Part shown: positions 1 through 6,261 of the stretch, piece by piece
Layout: every line of letters begins with the position of its first letter
How positions within the stretch are numbered: the stretch's first letter is position 1
Assembly (NCBI GenBank): GCA_017302755.1
Contig: JAFLCR010000059.1
Coordinates: 1 to 11,439 of the forward strand
Reading direction: 5' to 3'
From: Alphaproteobacteria bacterium
GTDB taxonomy: Bacteria; Pseudomonadota; Alphaproteobacteria; Rickettsiales; JAFLCR01
DNA: 11,439 nt
Notes under the pieces: generated by a model
Database searches by the model: none
Seen by the model: only the letters and a program-made list of their open reading frames with translations
Told to the model about the DNA's origin: nothing
Position numbers and translations under genes: made by a program

Positions 1-254
1 TCGCTGTGGTTCATGAAGCGGCCGTTATCGCATTCCAGGATGATCTTGCCGGTGATGAATTTCGGCTCGTAGCAATAACGGGCGAGGAAGTCGCGCACAT
101 GGTCTGATTGCTGATTCACGGTTTCGATGTCGATGACCTGGTCAAGCAGGGGGTTGAACTCCCAGATCTTCTGTCCCTTTTTGATGGGCTCCGCCGCGAA
201 TACCCCCACCCCCTCGATGTTACTGGCGGCGACGTAATTACGAATCAGCATCAT
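1..254 (-). CDS. SET-domain protein (putative protein-lysine methyltransferase), N-terminal part; C-terminus outside window
   Basis: The frame starts at ATG 254 (a second ATG follows at 251) and runs off the left edge after 84 complete codons. An AGGAG lies at 271-267, about 12 bases before the first ATG. The translation begins MMLIRNYVAASNIEGVGVFA and carries two hallmarks of SET domains: an early G-x-G-V-F-A segment followed by I-K-K-G, and near the break the N-G-R-F-M-N-H-S motif, which in SET enzymes helps build the S-adenosylmethionine pocket. Short bacterial SET proteins of about 150-200 residues exist, and their substrates are mostly unknown. By family, this would transfer a methyl group to a lysine. 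The C-terminal catalytic tyrosine region lies outside the window, so activity cannot be judged. It lies downstream of ilvD on the same strand, 79 bases after the ilvD stop, so it may be co-transcribed or have its own promoter. Confidence 0.75.
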   Translation of the reverse strand, partial: MMLIRNYVAASNIEGVGVFAAEPIKKGQKIWEFNPLLDQVIDIETVNQQSDHVRDFLARYCYEPKFITGKIILECDNGRFMNHS

Positions 255-333
255 AAAAGGGTTCTGCTCCTGCAGGGGTGAGAGGGGATAATAACGACCA
301 AGAGATTATCGCGCCGTAAGGAGCAATCAATAG

Positions 334-2079
334 CTAAATATCGGCGTAGGTATGGCTCTCGGCCTTGGCCCCCGGGTGGGTAACGGCCCCGTAGCGGGCC
401 GGGCCCACGGCTTGGGCGTATTTCCAGATCGCCCCCGCCTGATAGTTGTGTTTGGCGGGCTTCCATGCCGCCTTGCGGGCGGCCAGCTCGGTGTCGGAGA
501 GGGCCACGTCGAGCGTGCCTTTCTCGGCGTCGATGACGATCTTATCCCCGTCCTTGAGCAGGCCGATGGGCCCGCCCAGCGCCGCCTCCGGCCCCACATG
601 GCCGATGCACAGCCCCCGCGTGCCGCCGGAAAAGCGGCCGTCGGTAATCAGGGCGACTTCCTCGCCCATGCCCTGCCCGGCGATGGCGGCGGTGGTGGAG
701 AGCATCTCGCGCATGCCCGGCCCGCCCTTGGGGCCCTCGTTGCGGATGATGATGACGTCGCCCTTCTGATAGCGCTTTTCGAGCACTGCCTTCAGGGCGT
801 CTTCTTCTTTCTCGAACACGCGGGCCGTGCCCTCGAAACGCAAGGTTTTCAGGCCCGCGATCTTCACGATCGCCCCTTCGGGCGCGAGGTTGCCCTTCAG
901 CCCCACCACGCCGCCGGTGGGCTTGATGGGGGAGGAAGCGGGATGAATCACGTCCTGCCCCGCGGGAAGTTTCACGTCCTTCAAATTCTCGGCGAGCGTC
1001 TTGCCGGTGACGGTGAGGCAGTCGCCATGCAGATAGCCCCCATCAAGCAGCGCCTTGAGCAGCACCGGCACGCCGCCCACCTCGAACATATCCAGCGCTA
1101 CATAGCGCCCGCCGGGCTTCATATCGGCGAGATAGGGCGTGAAGCGGAAAATCTCGCACACGTCGAAGAGGTCGAAATCAATGCCCGCCTCGTTGGCGAT
1201 GGCGGGCAGGTGCAGCGCCGCATTGGTGGAGCCGCCGGATGCCGCCACCACGCGCGCCGCGTTTTCCAGGGATTTCTTCGTCACGATGTCGCGCGGACGA
1301 ATCTTATGCTTCAAAAGCTCCAGCACCGCCTTGCCGGATTTGAGGGCGAATTCATCGCGCGATTCATACGGCGCGGGCGCGCCTGCAGAGCCGGGCAGGG
1401 CGAGGCCGATGGCTTCCGATACGCAGGCCATCGTATTTGCCGTGAACTGCCCGCCGCACGAGCCGGAGGAGGGGCAGGCGGCGTTTTCCAGTTCCTTCAG
1501 ATCGCTTTTGCTCATCGCGCCCGCCGCCTCGGCGCCGATGCCCTCGAACACGTCGACGATGGTGACGTCGCGCCCCTTGAACTTGCCGGGCAGAATCGTG
1601 CCGCCATACATGAACACGCTCGGCACATTGAGCCGCACCATGGCCATCATGAGGCCGGGCAGGGATTTGTCGCATCCTGCGAAGCCGACCAGCGCGTCAT
1701 AGCAATGCCCGCGCACCGACAGCTCCACCGTATCGGCGATGGCATCACGCGAAGGCAGCGAGGAGAACATGCCCGCATGGCCCATGGCGATGCCGTCGGT
1801 GACGGTGATGGTGGTGAACTCGCGCGGGGAACCGCCCGCTTCCTTCACGCCCTGCTTGGCCGCCTGCGACTGGCGCATGAGCGAGATATTGCACGGCGCG
1901 GATTCATTCCAGGTGGTGACGACGCCCACCAGCGGGCCGTCGAGGGCTTTCTGGCGGTCGTCGGGGGTGTCTCCGAGGCCCATGCAGGGGGAGAGCATCA
2001 TGGTGCGCGCGCCGGCGTTCACGGGGAAGGTGGTAACGTAGCGGCTGGGAAGGGTGGATTTTCCGTAGGTTTTTGTCAT
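334..2079 (-). CDS. ilvD: Dihydroxy-acid dehydratase
   Basis: This enzyme converts 2,3-dihydroxy-isovalerate and 2,3-dihydroxy-methylvalerate to the 2-keto acids in valine, isoleucine and leucine synthesis, in the cytoplasm. The product has 581 residues, normal for IlvD/Edd-family enzymes. Conserved cysteines that bind the iron-sulfur cluster are at C63 (SAPCNIS), C136 (GCDKSLPG) and C208 (PSSGSCGGQ). K138 in the CDK motif is the lysine usually carbamylated to hold Mg, and the TDGIAMGH motif supplies D95. The C-terminal GRFSGGTRG motif carries the catalytic serine. The G-S-C-G-G form resembles the [2Fe-2S] type rather than the E. coli type; that is inference. A longer frame begins at 2139, but its first 20 residues are unconserved and overlap the predicted promoter, so ATG 2079 was chosen. 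No clear Shine-Dalgarno is visible. The gene stands alone, ahead of the SET-domain gene. Confidence 0.97.
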   Translation of the reverse strand: MTKTYGKSTLPSRYVTTFPVNAGARTMMLSPCMGLGDTPDDRQKALDGPLVGVVTTWNESAPCNISLMRQSQAAKQGVKEAGGSPREFTTITVTDGIAMGHAGMFSSLPSRDAIADTVELSVRGHCYDALVGFAGCDKSLPGLMMAMVRLNVPSVFMYGGTILPGKFKGRDVTIVDVFEGIGAEAAGAMSKSDLKELENAACPSSGSCGGQFTANTMACVSEAIGLALPGSAGAPAPYESRDEFALKSGKAVLELLKHKIRPRDIVTKKSLENAARVVAASGGSTNAALHLPAIANEAGIDFDLFDVCEIFRFTPYLADMKPGGRYVALDMFEVGGVPVLLKALLDGGYLHGDCLTVTGKTLAENLKDVKLPAGQDVIHPASSPIKPTGGVVGLKGNLAPEGAIVKIAGLKTLRFEGTARVFEKEEDALKAVLEKRYQKGDVIIIRNEGPKGGPGMREMLSTTAAIAGQGMGEEVALITDGRFSGGTRGLCIGHVGPEAALGGPIGLLKDGDKIVIDAEKGTLDVALSDTELAARKAAWKPAKHNYQAGAIWKYAQAVGPARYGAVTHPGAKAESHTYADI

Positions 2080-2111
2080 GGGGAGGCTTCTGAAAGTCGA
2101 AGGAAGGCGGA

Positions 2112-2139
2112 AACATAGCATTCCCAACGCGTTGTGCAA
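2112..2139 (-). promoter_or_regulatory. Putative sigma70-type promoter of ilvD
   Basis: On the minus strand TTGCAC (2139-2134) and TATGTT (2117-2112) are separated by 16 bases. Transcription would begin about 25-30 bases before the chosen ATG at 2079, which supports that start. No leader peptide or attenuator is visible in such a short leader. Called by eye. Confidence 0.5.
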
Positions 2140-2171
2140 ACGGAGTCTTCGTTAGCACTGGCCTTGAGCGC

Positions 2172-2200
2172 TTGACTTCCCAGGGAGCGTAAACTATCCC
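2172..2200 (+). promoter_or_regulatory. Putative promoter of tRNA-Pro
   Basis: TTGACT at 2172-2177 and TATCCC at 2195-2200 are 17 bases apart, ending 23 bases before the tRNA acceptor stem. The -35 is strong and the -10 is imperfect. The promoter diverges from that of ilvD. Called by eye. Confidence 0.45.
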
Positions 2201-2223
2201 TAGCCAGCTTTTTCAAGCACGGT

Positions 2224-2301
2224 CGGGGCGTGGCGCAGCCCGGTTAGCGCACTAGTCTGGGGGACTAGGGGTCGTGGGTTCAAATCCCGCCGCCCCGACC
2301 A
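2224..2301 (+). tRNA. tRNA-Pro (anticodon GGG)
   Basis: The acceptor stem CGGGGCG (2224-2230) pairs perfectly with CGCCCCG (2291-2297), followed by discriminator A and an encoded CCA (2299-2301). The anticodon arm is CTAGT-CTGGGGG-ACTAG with the anticodon GGG. The T arm contains the usual GTTCAAATC loop, and the D arm reads GCGC...GCGC. The 3' end lies one base before the convergent stop codon of the amidase gene on the other strand. Confidence 0.96.
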
Positions 2302-2302
2302 T

Positions 2303-3130
2303 TTATTTCGTTACAGCATATGTTTCGAGCTCATGGATCAGCGCCGGAATCTGTGCCCGCGCTTCCGCCACTTTCGTCACATCCACCTTCGCGCAAATCA
2401 CCGCCTCTCCCTCCTCCGGGGCTTCGGCGAGAATCTCGCCCCAGGGGCTGACGATCATGGCGTGGCCGTAGGTGCGCCGCCTGCCGTTATGCACGCCGCC
2501 CTGCGCGGGAGCGAAGACGAAAGCGCCCGTTTCAATCGCCCGCGCGCGCAGCAGGATGTGCCAATGCGCCTTGCCCGTCGTATGCGTGAACGCTGCCGGG
2601 ATGGCGAGGAAATCCGCGCCGGCTTTCGCCAGCGCCCGGTAAAGCTGCGGGAAGCGCAAATCGTAGCAGACGCTCATGCCAATCTTCCCCCAGGGTAATG
2701 TGGCCACCACGCCCGCATCGCCCGGCGCGATGCGCTCGGATTCGCGGTAGGTTTCGCCGTTCGGCAGCGTGACGTCGAAGAGATGGATTTTGTTATAGGT
2801 TCCGATGACGCCCTGCGGCCCGATGAGCACGCTGCGGTTATAAGCCCGCCCGCCTTCCGCCGGCACGGCGATGCTGCCGATGAGGATGTGCGCGCCTTTT
2901 TTTGCCGCTTCCTCCACGCACATCTTCACGCCGGGGTGTTCGGCTTCCTCAAACGCCGCGGCCGCGCCGCCTTCGGAGGAATCGCGCATGTAAAAGGCAT
3001 TTTCCGGCAGGCAGACGAGTGCGGCACCTTTTGCATGCGCCTCGGCGATCAGCCGTTTCGCCGCGTCGAGATTGGCTTCCAGGTCGGCCTGGCTCACCAT
3101 CTGCACGCAGGCGGCGGTGAACGCGCTCAT
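2303..3130 (-). CDS. Nitrilase-superfamily amidase, Nit1-like (probable deaminated glutathione amidase)
   Basis: A 275-residue carbon-nitrogen hydrolase with the complete Glu-Lys-Cys triad: E43 (LPENAF), K114 (TYNKIHLFD) and C155 (MSVCYDLRFPQLYR). The stretch HWHILLRARAIE plus the C-terminal YGHAMIVSPWGEIL are typical of the Nit1/Nit2 branch. The A-P-A-Q-G-G segment and arginine-rich loop after it favour Nit1, the metabolite-repair enzyme that hydrolyses deaminated glutathione; Nit2-type omega-amidase is the alternative. The product is cytoplasmic, with no signal peptide. The start ATG at 3130 overlaps the TGA of the RTX gene (ATGA, 3130-3127). No Shine-Dalgarno is visible, so translation is probably coupled to the upstream gene. 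It is the last gene of the exonuclease III-RTX-amidase unit. Confidence 0.9.
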   Translation of the reverse strand: MSAFTAACVQMVSQADLEANLDAAKRLIAEAHAKGAALVCLPENAFYMRDSSEGGAAAAFEEAEHPGVKMCVEEAAKKGAHILIGSIAVPAEGGRAYNRSVLIGPQGVIGTYNKIHLFDVTLPNGETYRESERIAPGDAGVVATLPWGKIGMSVCYDLRFPQLYRALAKAGADFLAIPAAFTHTTGKAHWHILLRARAIETGAFVFAPAQGGVHNGRRRTYGHAMIVSPWGEILAEAPEEGEAVICAKVDVTKVAEARAQIPALIHELETYAVTK

Positions 3131-3912
3131 GAGTTCAGGAAGAAGAAATCTTCCATCGAATAATCATCCGTCGAGCCGAAGAAGCCGTCGCTGGCGAAAC
3201 GGAAATTGCCGAAGCTCAAATCCTCGGATTCCACGCCCACGAGCAGGATGTTCTGCGGGTCGCTGAACAGGAAGAAGCCCTCCTCGATGTAGACGATCGT
3301 TGATTCCACGCTCTGCCCGGCCAGGTTGGTGTGGGTGGTGGATTCGAAGCGCAGCTCCGAAAAATCCGCGATGTCCGTGATGGCGGAGAGGTCGATGATG
3401 TCACCGCCCAGCCCCAGGAAGCCGCCGGTGTCGAAATCCATGATATAGTCGCGTTCGTTCTGCGAATCGAGGTTGATGGTGAAGCGGTCCTGCCCGCCGC
3501 CGCCGACCAGCACGTCGCTGCCGATATCGGCCAGCAGCTCGTCATCGCCGAGATTGCCGTAGAGCGAGTCGTCGCCGAAGCTGCCGAGGATCACGTCATC
3601 GCCCTGGCCGCCGTAGATGGTGTCGTCGCCAAACCCGCCGTTCAGGTAATCGGCGGCGAGGTTGCCTTCGATGCGGTCATTATCCTGCCCGCCGAACACG
3701 ATGTCGATGCCCTGGCCGCCGTAGATGGAATCATTCCCGGCATTGCCGTAGAGGAAATCGTTATCCTGGTTGCCGTAGACGGAATCGTTGCCAGAGGCGC
3801 CGGAAAGCGTGTCCGCGCCCGCGAGGCCGTTCATCAGATCGGCATTCGAGCTGCCGGTGAGGTCGTCGGCGCCGGTGGTGCCGTTGAAGGTCAATGCGGC
3901 GATGCGGATCAT
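3127..3912 (-). CDS. RTX-type calcium-binding repeat protein, probably secreted by type I secretion
   Basis: This 261-residue protein is strongly acidic. Residues of about 15-142 are a run of nonapeptide repeats of the G-G-x-G-x-D-x-h-x kind (for example GGQGDDVIL, GNLGDDELL), which fold as a calcium-bound parallel beta-roll. The part after residue 142 has no repeats and is rich in D, F and L; it resembles the C-terminal segment that carries the secretion signal for ABC-type export. There is no Sec signal peptide, as expected for this class. No enzymatic domain is visible, so the protein seems to be almost all beta-roll, and its role is unknown. AAGGAG (3924-3919) sits 6 bases before ATG 3912 and overlaps the TAA of exonuclease III. 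No type I transporter gene is nearby. It is an unexpected partner for two intracellular repair enzymes. Confidence 0.88.
   Translation of the reverse strand: MIRIAALTFNGTTGADDLTGSSNADLMNGLAGADTLSGASGNDSVYGNQDNDFLYGNAGNDSIYGGQGIDIVFGGQDNDRIEGNLAADYLNGGFGDDTIYGGQGDDVILGSFGDDSLYGNLGDDELLADIGSDVLVGGGGQDRFTINLDSQNERDYIMDFDTGGFLGLGGDIIDLSAITDIADFSELRFESTTHTNLAGQSVESTIVYIEEGFFLFSDPQNILLVGVESEDLSFGNFRFASDGFFGSTDDYSMEDFFFLNS
3480..3870 (-). repeat. Degenerate 27-bp tandem repeats encoding RTX nonapeptides
   Basis: Within the RTX gene the DNA repeats with a 27-base (9-codon) period, visible on the plus strand as recurring CGCCGTAGATGG- and GTCGTCGCC-like words. The copies are imperfect. Such a tract can gain or lose units by slippage, so repeat number may vary among strains. 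The boundaries are approximate. Confidence 0.75.
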
Positions 3913-3922
3913 GATCGTCTCC

Positions 3923-4708
3923 TTAATCTAAAACTGCCACGACGGGCACATGGTCCGAAGGGCCGTTCCAGTCGCGCGAATCCTTGAGAATATAGCCCTG
4001 ACGGAGCGCGCTTCGCAAGTTCGGCGTCACCCAGATGTGATCGAGCCGCCGCCCGCGGTCGGATTTGCGCCAATCGCGGTTACGGTAGCTCCACCAGCTG
4101 TAAAGTTTCTGTTCGGAAGGCGTGAACTGGCGGGAGCTGTCCACCCAGCCGAGGGTTTTTTGCAGCGCGTCCAGGCGCTCGGTTTCCGGCGGGGTGTGGC
4201 TCACCACTTTCAGTAATTGCTTATGCGACCACACATCATGCTCCTGCGGCGCGATGTTGAAATCGCCCAGCATGATGGCGGATTTCTTCTTCCATTCCGG
4301 TTTGGAAAAGCAGGTGGTGAGATCCTCCACGAATTGCAGCTTGTGGGCGAAGCTGGGGTTCACCGCTGGATCGGGGATGTCCGCACCAGCAGGGATATAA
4401 ACGTCATGCAGCTCGACGCCGTTCACCTCCACGGCCAGATGGCGCGCGTCGCCGCGGCCGCCGAAATTGGAGTGTTCCACCGGCTTCAGCGCGGGCTTGG
4501 AGAGAATCGCCATGCCGTTATAGCCCTTATCCCCCCGGAAAGCGACGTGCGGGTAGCCGAGCGCCTGGCACTCCAGCAGCGGGAACAGGTCGTCGGAAAC
4601 TTTGGTTTCCTGCAGGGCGATGATGTCGGGATTCTCCTGCTCCGCCAGTTGCTTCAGGAGCGGCAGGCGCAAGCGGATCGAATTGATGTTCCAGGTGATG
4701 ATTTTCAT
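3923..4708 (-). CDS. xthA: Exodeoxyribonuclease III (AP endonuclease family)
   Basis: A 261-residue enzyme of the EEP superfamily, the usual length for ExoIII, which cuts DNA at abasic sites and trims 3' ends in base excision repair. Conserved residues are N7 (TWNINSIR), E34 (LQETK, metal ligand), Y104 (DVYIPAG), D149 and N151 (LGDFNIAP), and D252-H253 (PSDHVP, catalytic histidine). RRLDHIW around residues 220-226 is also typical. The start ATG 4708 gives MKIITWNINS, the family's normal beginning; no strong Shine-Dalgarno precedes it. It is the first gene of the unit with the RTX and amidase genes. The 97-bp palindromic repeat begins only 10 bases upstream of its start, so its promoter must lie in or beyond that repeat. 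Confidence 0.95.
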   Translation of the reverse strand: MKIITWNINSIRLRLPLLKQLAEQENPDIIALQETKVSDDLFPLLECQALGYPHVAFRGDKGYNGMAILSKPALKPVEHSNFGGRGDARHLAVEVNGVELHDVYIPAGADIPDPAVNPSFAHKLQFVEDLTTCFSKPEWKKKSAIMLGDFNIAPQEHDVWSHKQLLKVVSHTPPETERLDALQKTLGWVDSSRQFTPSEQKLYSWWSYRNRDWRKSDRGRRLDHIWVTPNLRSALRQGYILKDSRDWNGPSDHVPVVAVLD

Positions 4709-4718
4709 AAAATCTTTT

Positions 4719-4815
4719 TGTCATTCCCGCGCAGGCGGGAATCCATGGCCACGGACGGCTGGAATAGCCGCCTTATTGTCAGAGAGTATGGATTCCCGCC
4801 CGCACGGGAATGACA
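4719..4815. repeat. 97-bp palindromic (REP/MITE-like) intergenic element
   Basis: Two 28-base arms, 4719-4746 and 4788-4815, are inverted copies with only two mismatches. Each arm is itself a small hairpin around ATTCCCG...CGGGAAT. The 41-base centre holds a further short hairpin, CGGCT-GGAAT-AGCCG. The arm motif, GTCATTCCCGC with GGCGGGAATCC, is of the kind seen as dispersed palindromic repeats in many proteobacterial genomes. There is no reading frame of note. It separates xthA from the divergent ubiH-like gene and leaves only 10 and 29 bases to the two starts. Confidence 0.88.
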
Positions 4816-4838
4816 TTTCCTTAAAATAGTTCTATACC
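4810..4838 (+). promoter_or_regulatory. Putative promoter of the ubiH-like gene, with its -35 inside the repeat element
   Basis: ATGACA (4810-4815), the outer end of the palindromic element, lies 17 bases before TATACC (4833-4838). Transcription would then begin at or next to the ATG at 4845, giving a leaderless message. This fits the absence of a Shine-Dalgarno. A competing -10 is TAAAAT (4822-4827), but it has no good -35. Low certainty. Confidence 0.3.
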
Positions 4839-4844
4839 TTCCTC

Positions 4845-6068
4845 ATGGCTAACCCACAGACACACGCCGCGCAAGTCGCCATCGCCGGAGGAGGCATGGT
4901 GGGCCTCACCCTCGCCCTGCTGCTGGCGCGGGAAGGCGTGCCCACGCTGTTGATTGAACGAAAATCCAAAGCCGCAATGGAAAACCCCGTCAAGGACGGG
5001 CGCGCCATCGCGATCGCCTACGGCTCGCGCCGCATCCTGGAAGGGGCAGGGGCGTGGGAGGGGATGGCGCCCTCCGCCAGCCCGATTTTCGACATTGCGG
5101 TCATTGAGCGCAACGCGCCCTTTCATGTGCATTACGACCACCGCGAACTCGGCAACGAGCCGCTTGGCCATATCGTCGAGCACGATGCGGTGCTGCGCGC
5201 GCTCTATGCGGCGGCGGTGAAAGAGAAGGCGCTGACGATCCTCGATCACGCCGAGGTGGCGGCGTTCGACGCCGATGCTTACGGCTGCCGCCTGACCTTG
5301 ACGGACGGCCGCGAGGTGCAGGCGAAGCTCGCCGTGGCGGCGGACGGCAAGCGCTCCGCCCTGCGGGCGATGGCGGGCATCGGCGTGCAGGAGAAGGACT
5401 ACAAACAGCTCGCCATGACCTGCACGCTCGCCTGCGCGAAGCCGCATGACGGGCTGGCGATGGAAAAATTCCTGCCCTCAGGTCCGTTCGCGGCGTTGCC
5501 GATGCTTGGCAACCGCGTGTCAATCGTCTGGACCGAACCGAAGGAGCGCGGCGAAAGCCTGATGCGTGTGGATGAAGCACTGTTCATGGAAGCCCTTCGC
5601 GAGCGCATGGGCGATTTCCTGGGCGAGGTGACGCTGGAAGGCAAACGCCACGCCTATCCGCTGACCTTTTTGCAGGCAAGGGAATACATCGCGCCCCGCC
5701 TGGCGCTGGCGGGCGACGCGGCGCACGCCATCCACCCGCTGGCGGGGCAGGGGGTGAACCTGGGCTTGCGCGATGCTGCCGCGCTGGCCGAGCTAGTGGC
5801 GGCGCGTGCGAAACTCGGGCTGGATGCGGGCGATGCGGCGTTACTTTCGCGCTATAGCCGCTGGCGGCGCTTCGACGCCTTGGCCATGATTCTGGCGACG
5901 GACGGGTTGAACACGCTCTTTTCCACCGATTTTCCACCGCTCAAGGCGGCACGAAACTTGGGTTTCGGCGCGGTGAACGCCACCAAGCCAATCAAACGAT
6001 TCCTCATGCGCCATGCGATGGGAATGGTGGGCAAGCTGCCAAATGTAGTGGCTAAAAAAACTGCTTAG
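4845..6068 (+). CDS. FAD-dependent UbiH/UbiF/COQ6-family hydroxylase (ubiquinone biosynthesis)
   Basis: A 407-residue flavoprotein monooxygenase, full length for the UbiH/UbiF/VisC/COQ6 family, which hydroxylates the aromatic ring during ubiquinone synthesis. The N-terminal Rossmann motif is AGGGMVGLTLALLL (residues 14-27) with E38 at the end of the second strand to bind ribose. The A-A-D-G-K-R-S motif near 165-171 is the conserved DG motif. GDAAHAIHPLAGQGVNLGLRD (290-310) is the family's GD motif that contacts FAD. Which ring position it acts on (UbiF-, UbiH- or UbiI-like, or a broad alphaproteobacterial type) cannot be read from sequence alone. The stop codon overlaps the convergent stop of the Trm112-like gene (shared bases 6065-6068), so there is no room for a terminator between them. 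Confidence 0.9.
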   Translation: MANPQTHAAQVAIAGGGMVGLTLALLLAREGVPTLLIERKSKAAMENPVKDGRAIAIAYGSRRILEGAGAWEGMAPSASPIFDIAVIERNAPFHVHYDHRELGNEPLGHIVEHDAVLRALYAAAVKEKALTILDHAEVAAFDADAYGCRLTLTDGREVQAKLAVAADGKRSALRAMAGIGVQEKDYKQLAMTCTLACAKPHDGLAMEKFLPSGPFAALPMLGNRVSIVWTEPKERGESLMRVDEALFMEALRERMGDFLGEVTLEGKRHAYPLTFLQAREYIAPRLALAGDAAHAIHPLAGQGVNLGLRDAAALAELVAARAKLGLDAGDAALLSRYSRWRRFDALAMILATDGLNTLFSTDFPPLKAARNLGFGAVNATKPIKRFLMRHAMGMVGKLPNVVAKKTA

Positions 6069-6250
6069 CCTTCTACTTTCCGCGCTTCCTCCACCAGCAT
6101 GATCGGAATGCCGTCGCGGATGGGGTAGGCGAGCTTTGCCTTATCGCTAATCAGCTCGTTCGCGGCCTCGTCATAGCGCAACGTGGTTTTGGTCAGCGGG
6201 CAGACGAGAATCTCCAGCAGTTTGGGATCAACCTTATGGCTCAGCGTCAT
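6065..6250 (-). CDS. Trm112-like (YcaR/UPF0434) small protein
   Basis: A 61-residue protein with the family core: DPKLLEILVCPLTKTTLRYD at the N-terminus, then LAYPIRDGIPIML. Eukaryotic Trm112 activates several methyltransferases; the bacterial role is not settled. In E. coli YcaR the metal-site motif is C-P-V-C and a later I-C. Here these are C-P-L-T and I-S, so only one cysteine remains and zinc binding is unlikely. I recall this as common in alphaproteobacteria. A frame also opens with GTG at 6265, but AAAGGA (6262-6257) stands 6 bases before ATG 6250, which decides the start. That ribosome binding site touches the TGA of the thioredoxin-TPR gene, so the two are co-transcribed. Confidence 0.88.
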   Translation of the reverse strand: MTLSHKVDPKLLEILVCPLTKTTLRYDEAANELISDKAKLAYPIRDGIPIMLVEEARKVEG

Positions 6251-6261
6251 GGCGGTTCCTT

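Noticed and set aside
352..2118. A 588-codon open frame on the plus strand opposite ilvD
   Set aside because: It is an antisense shadow of GC-rich ilvD: the translation is low in complexity, rich in H, A, R and G, and has no recognisable motif, whereas the minus frame is a full IlvD.
2080..2139. N-terminal 20-residue extension of IlvD from 2139
   Set aside because: It overlaps the predicted promoter and lacks conservation; ATG 2079 gives the normal beginning of the protein.
3480..3870. Regular repeats that might suggest a CRISPR array
   Set aside because: The repeats are contiguous, in frame, degenerate and encode G-G-x-G-x-D nonapeptides; there are no unique spacers.
3331..3987. A 218-codon plus-strand frame opposite the RTX gene
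   Set aside because: Its valine/alanine-rich repeats mirror the 27-base RTX repeats on the other strand; no independent coding evidence.
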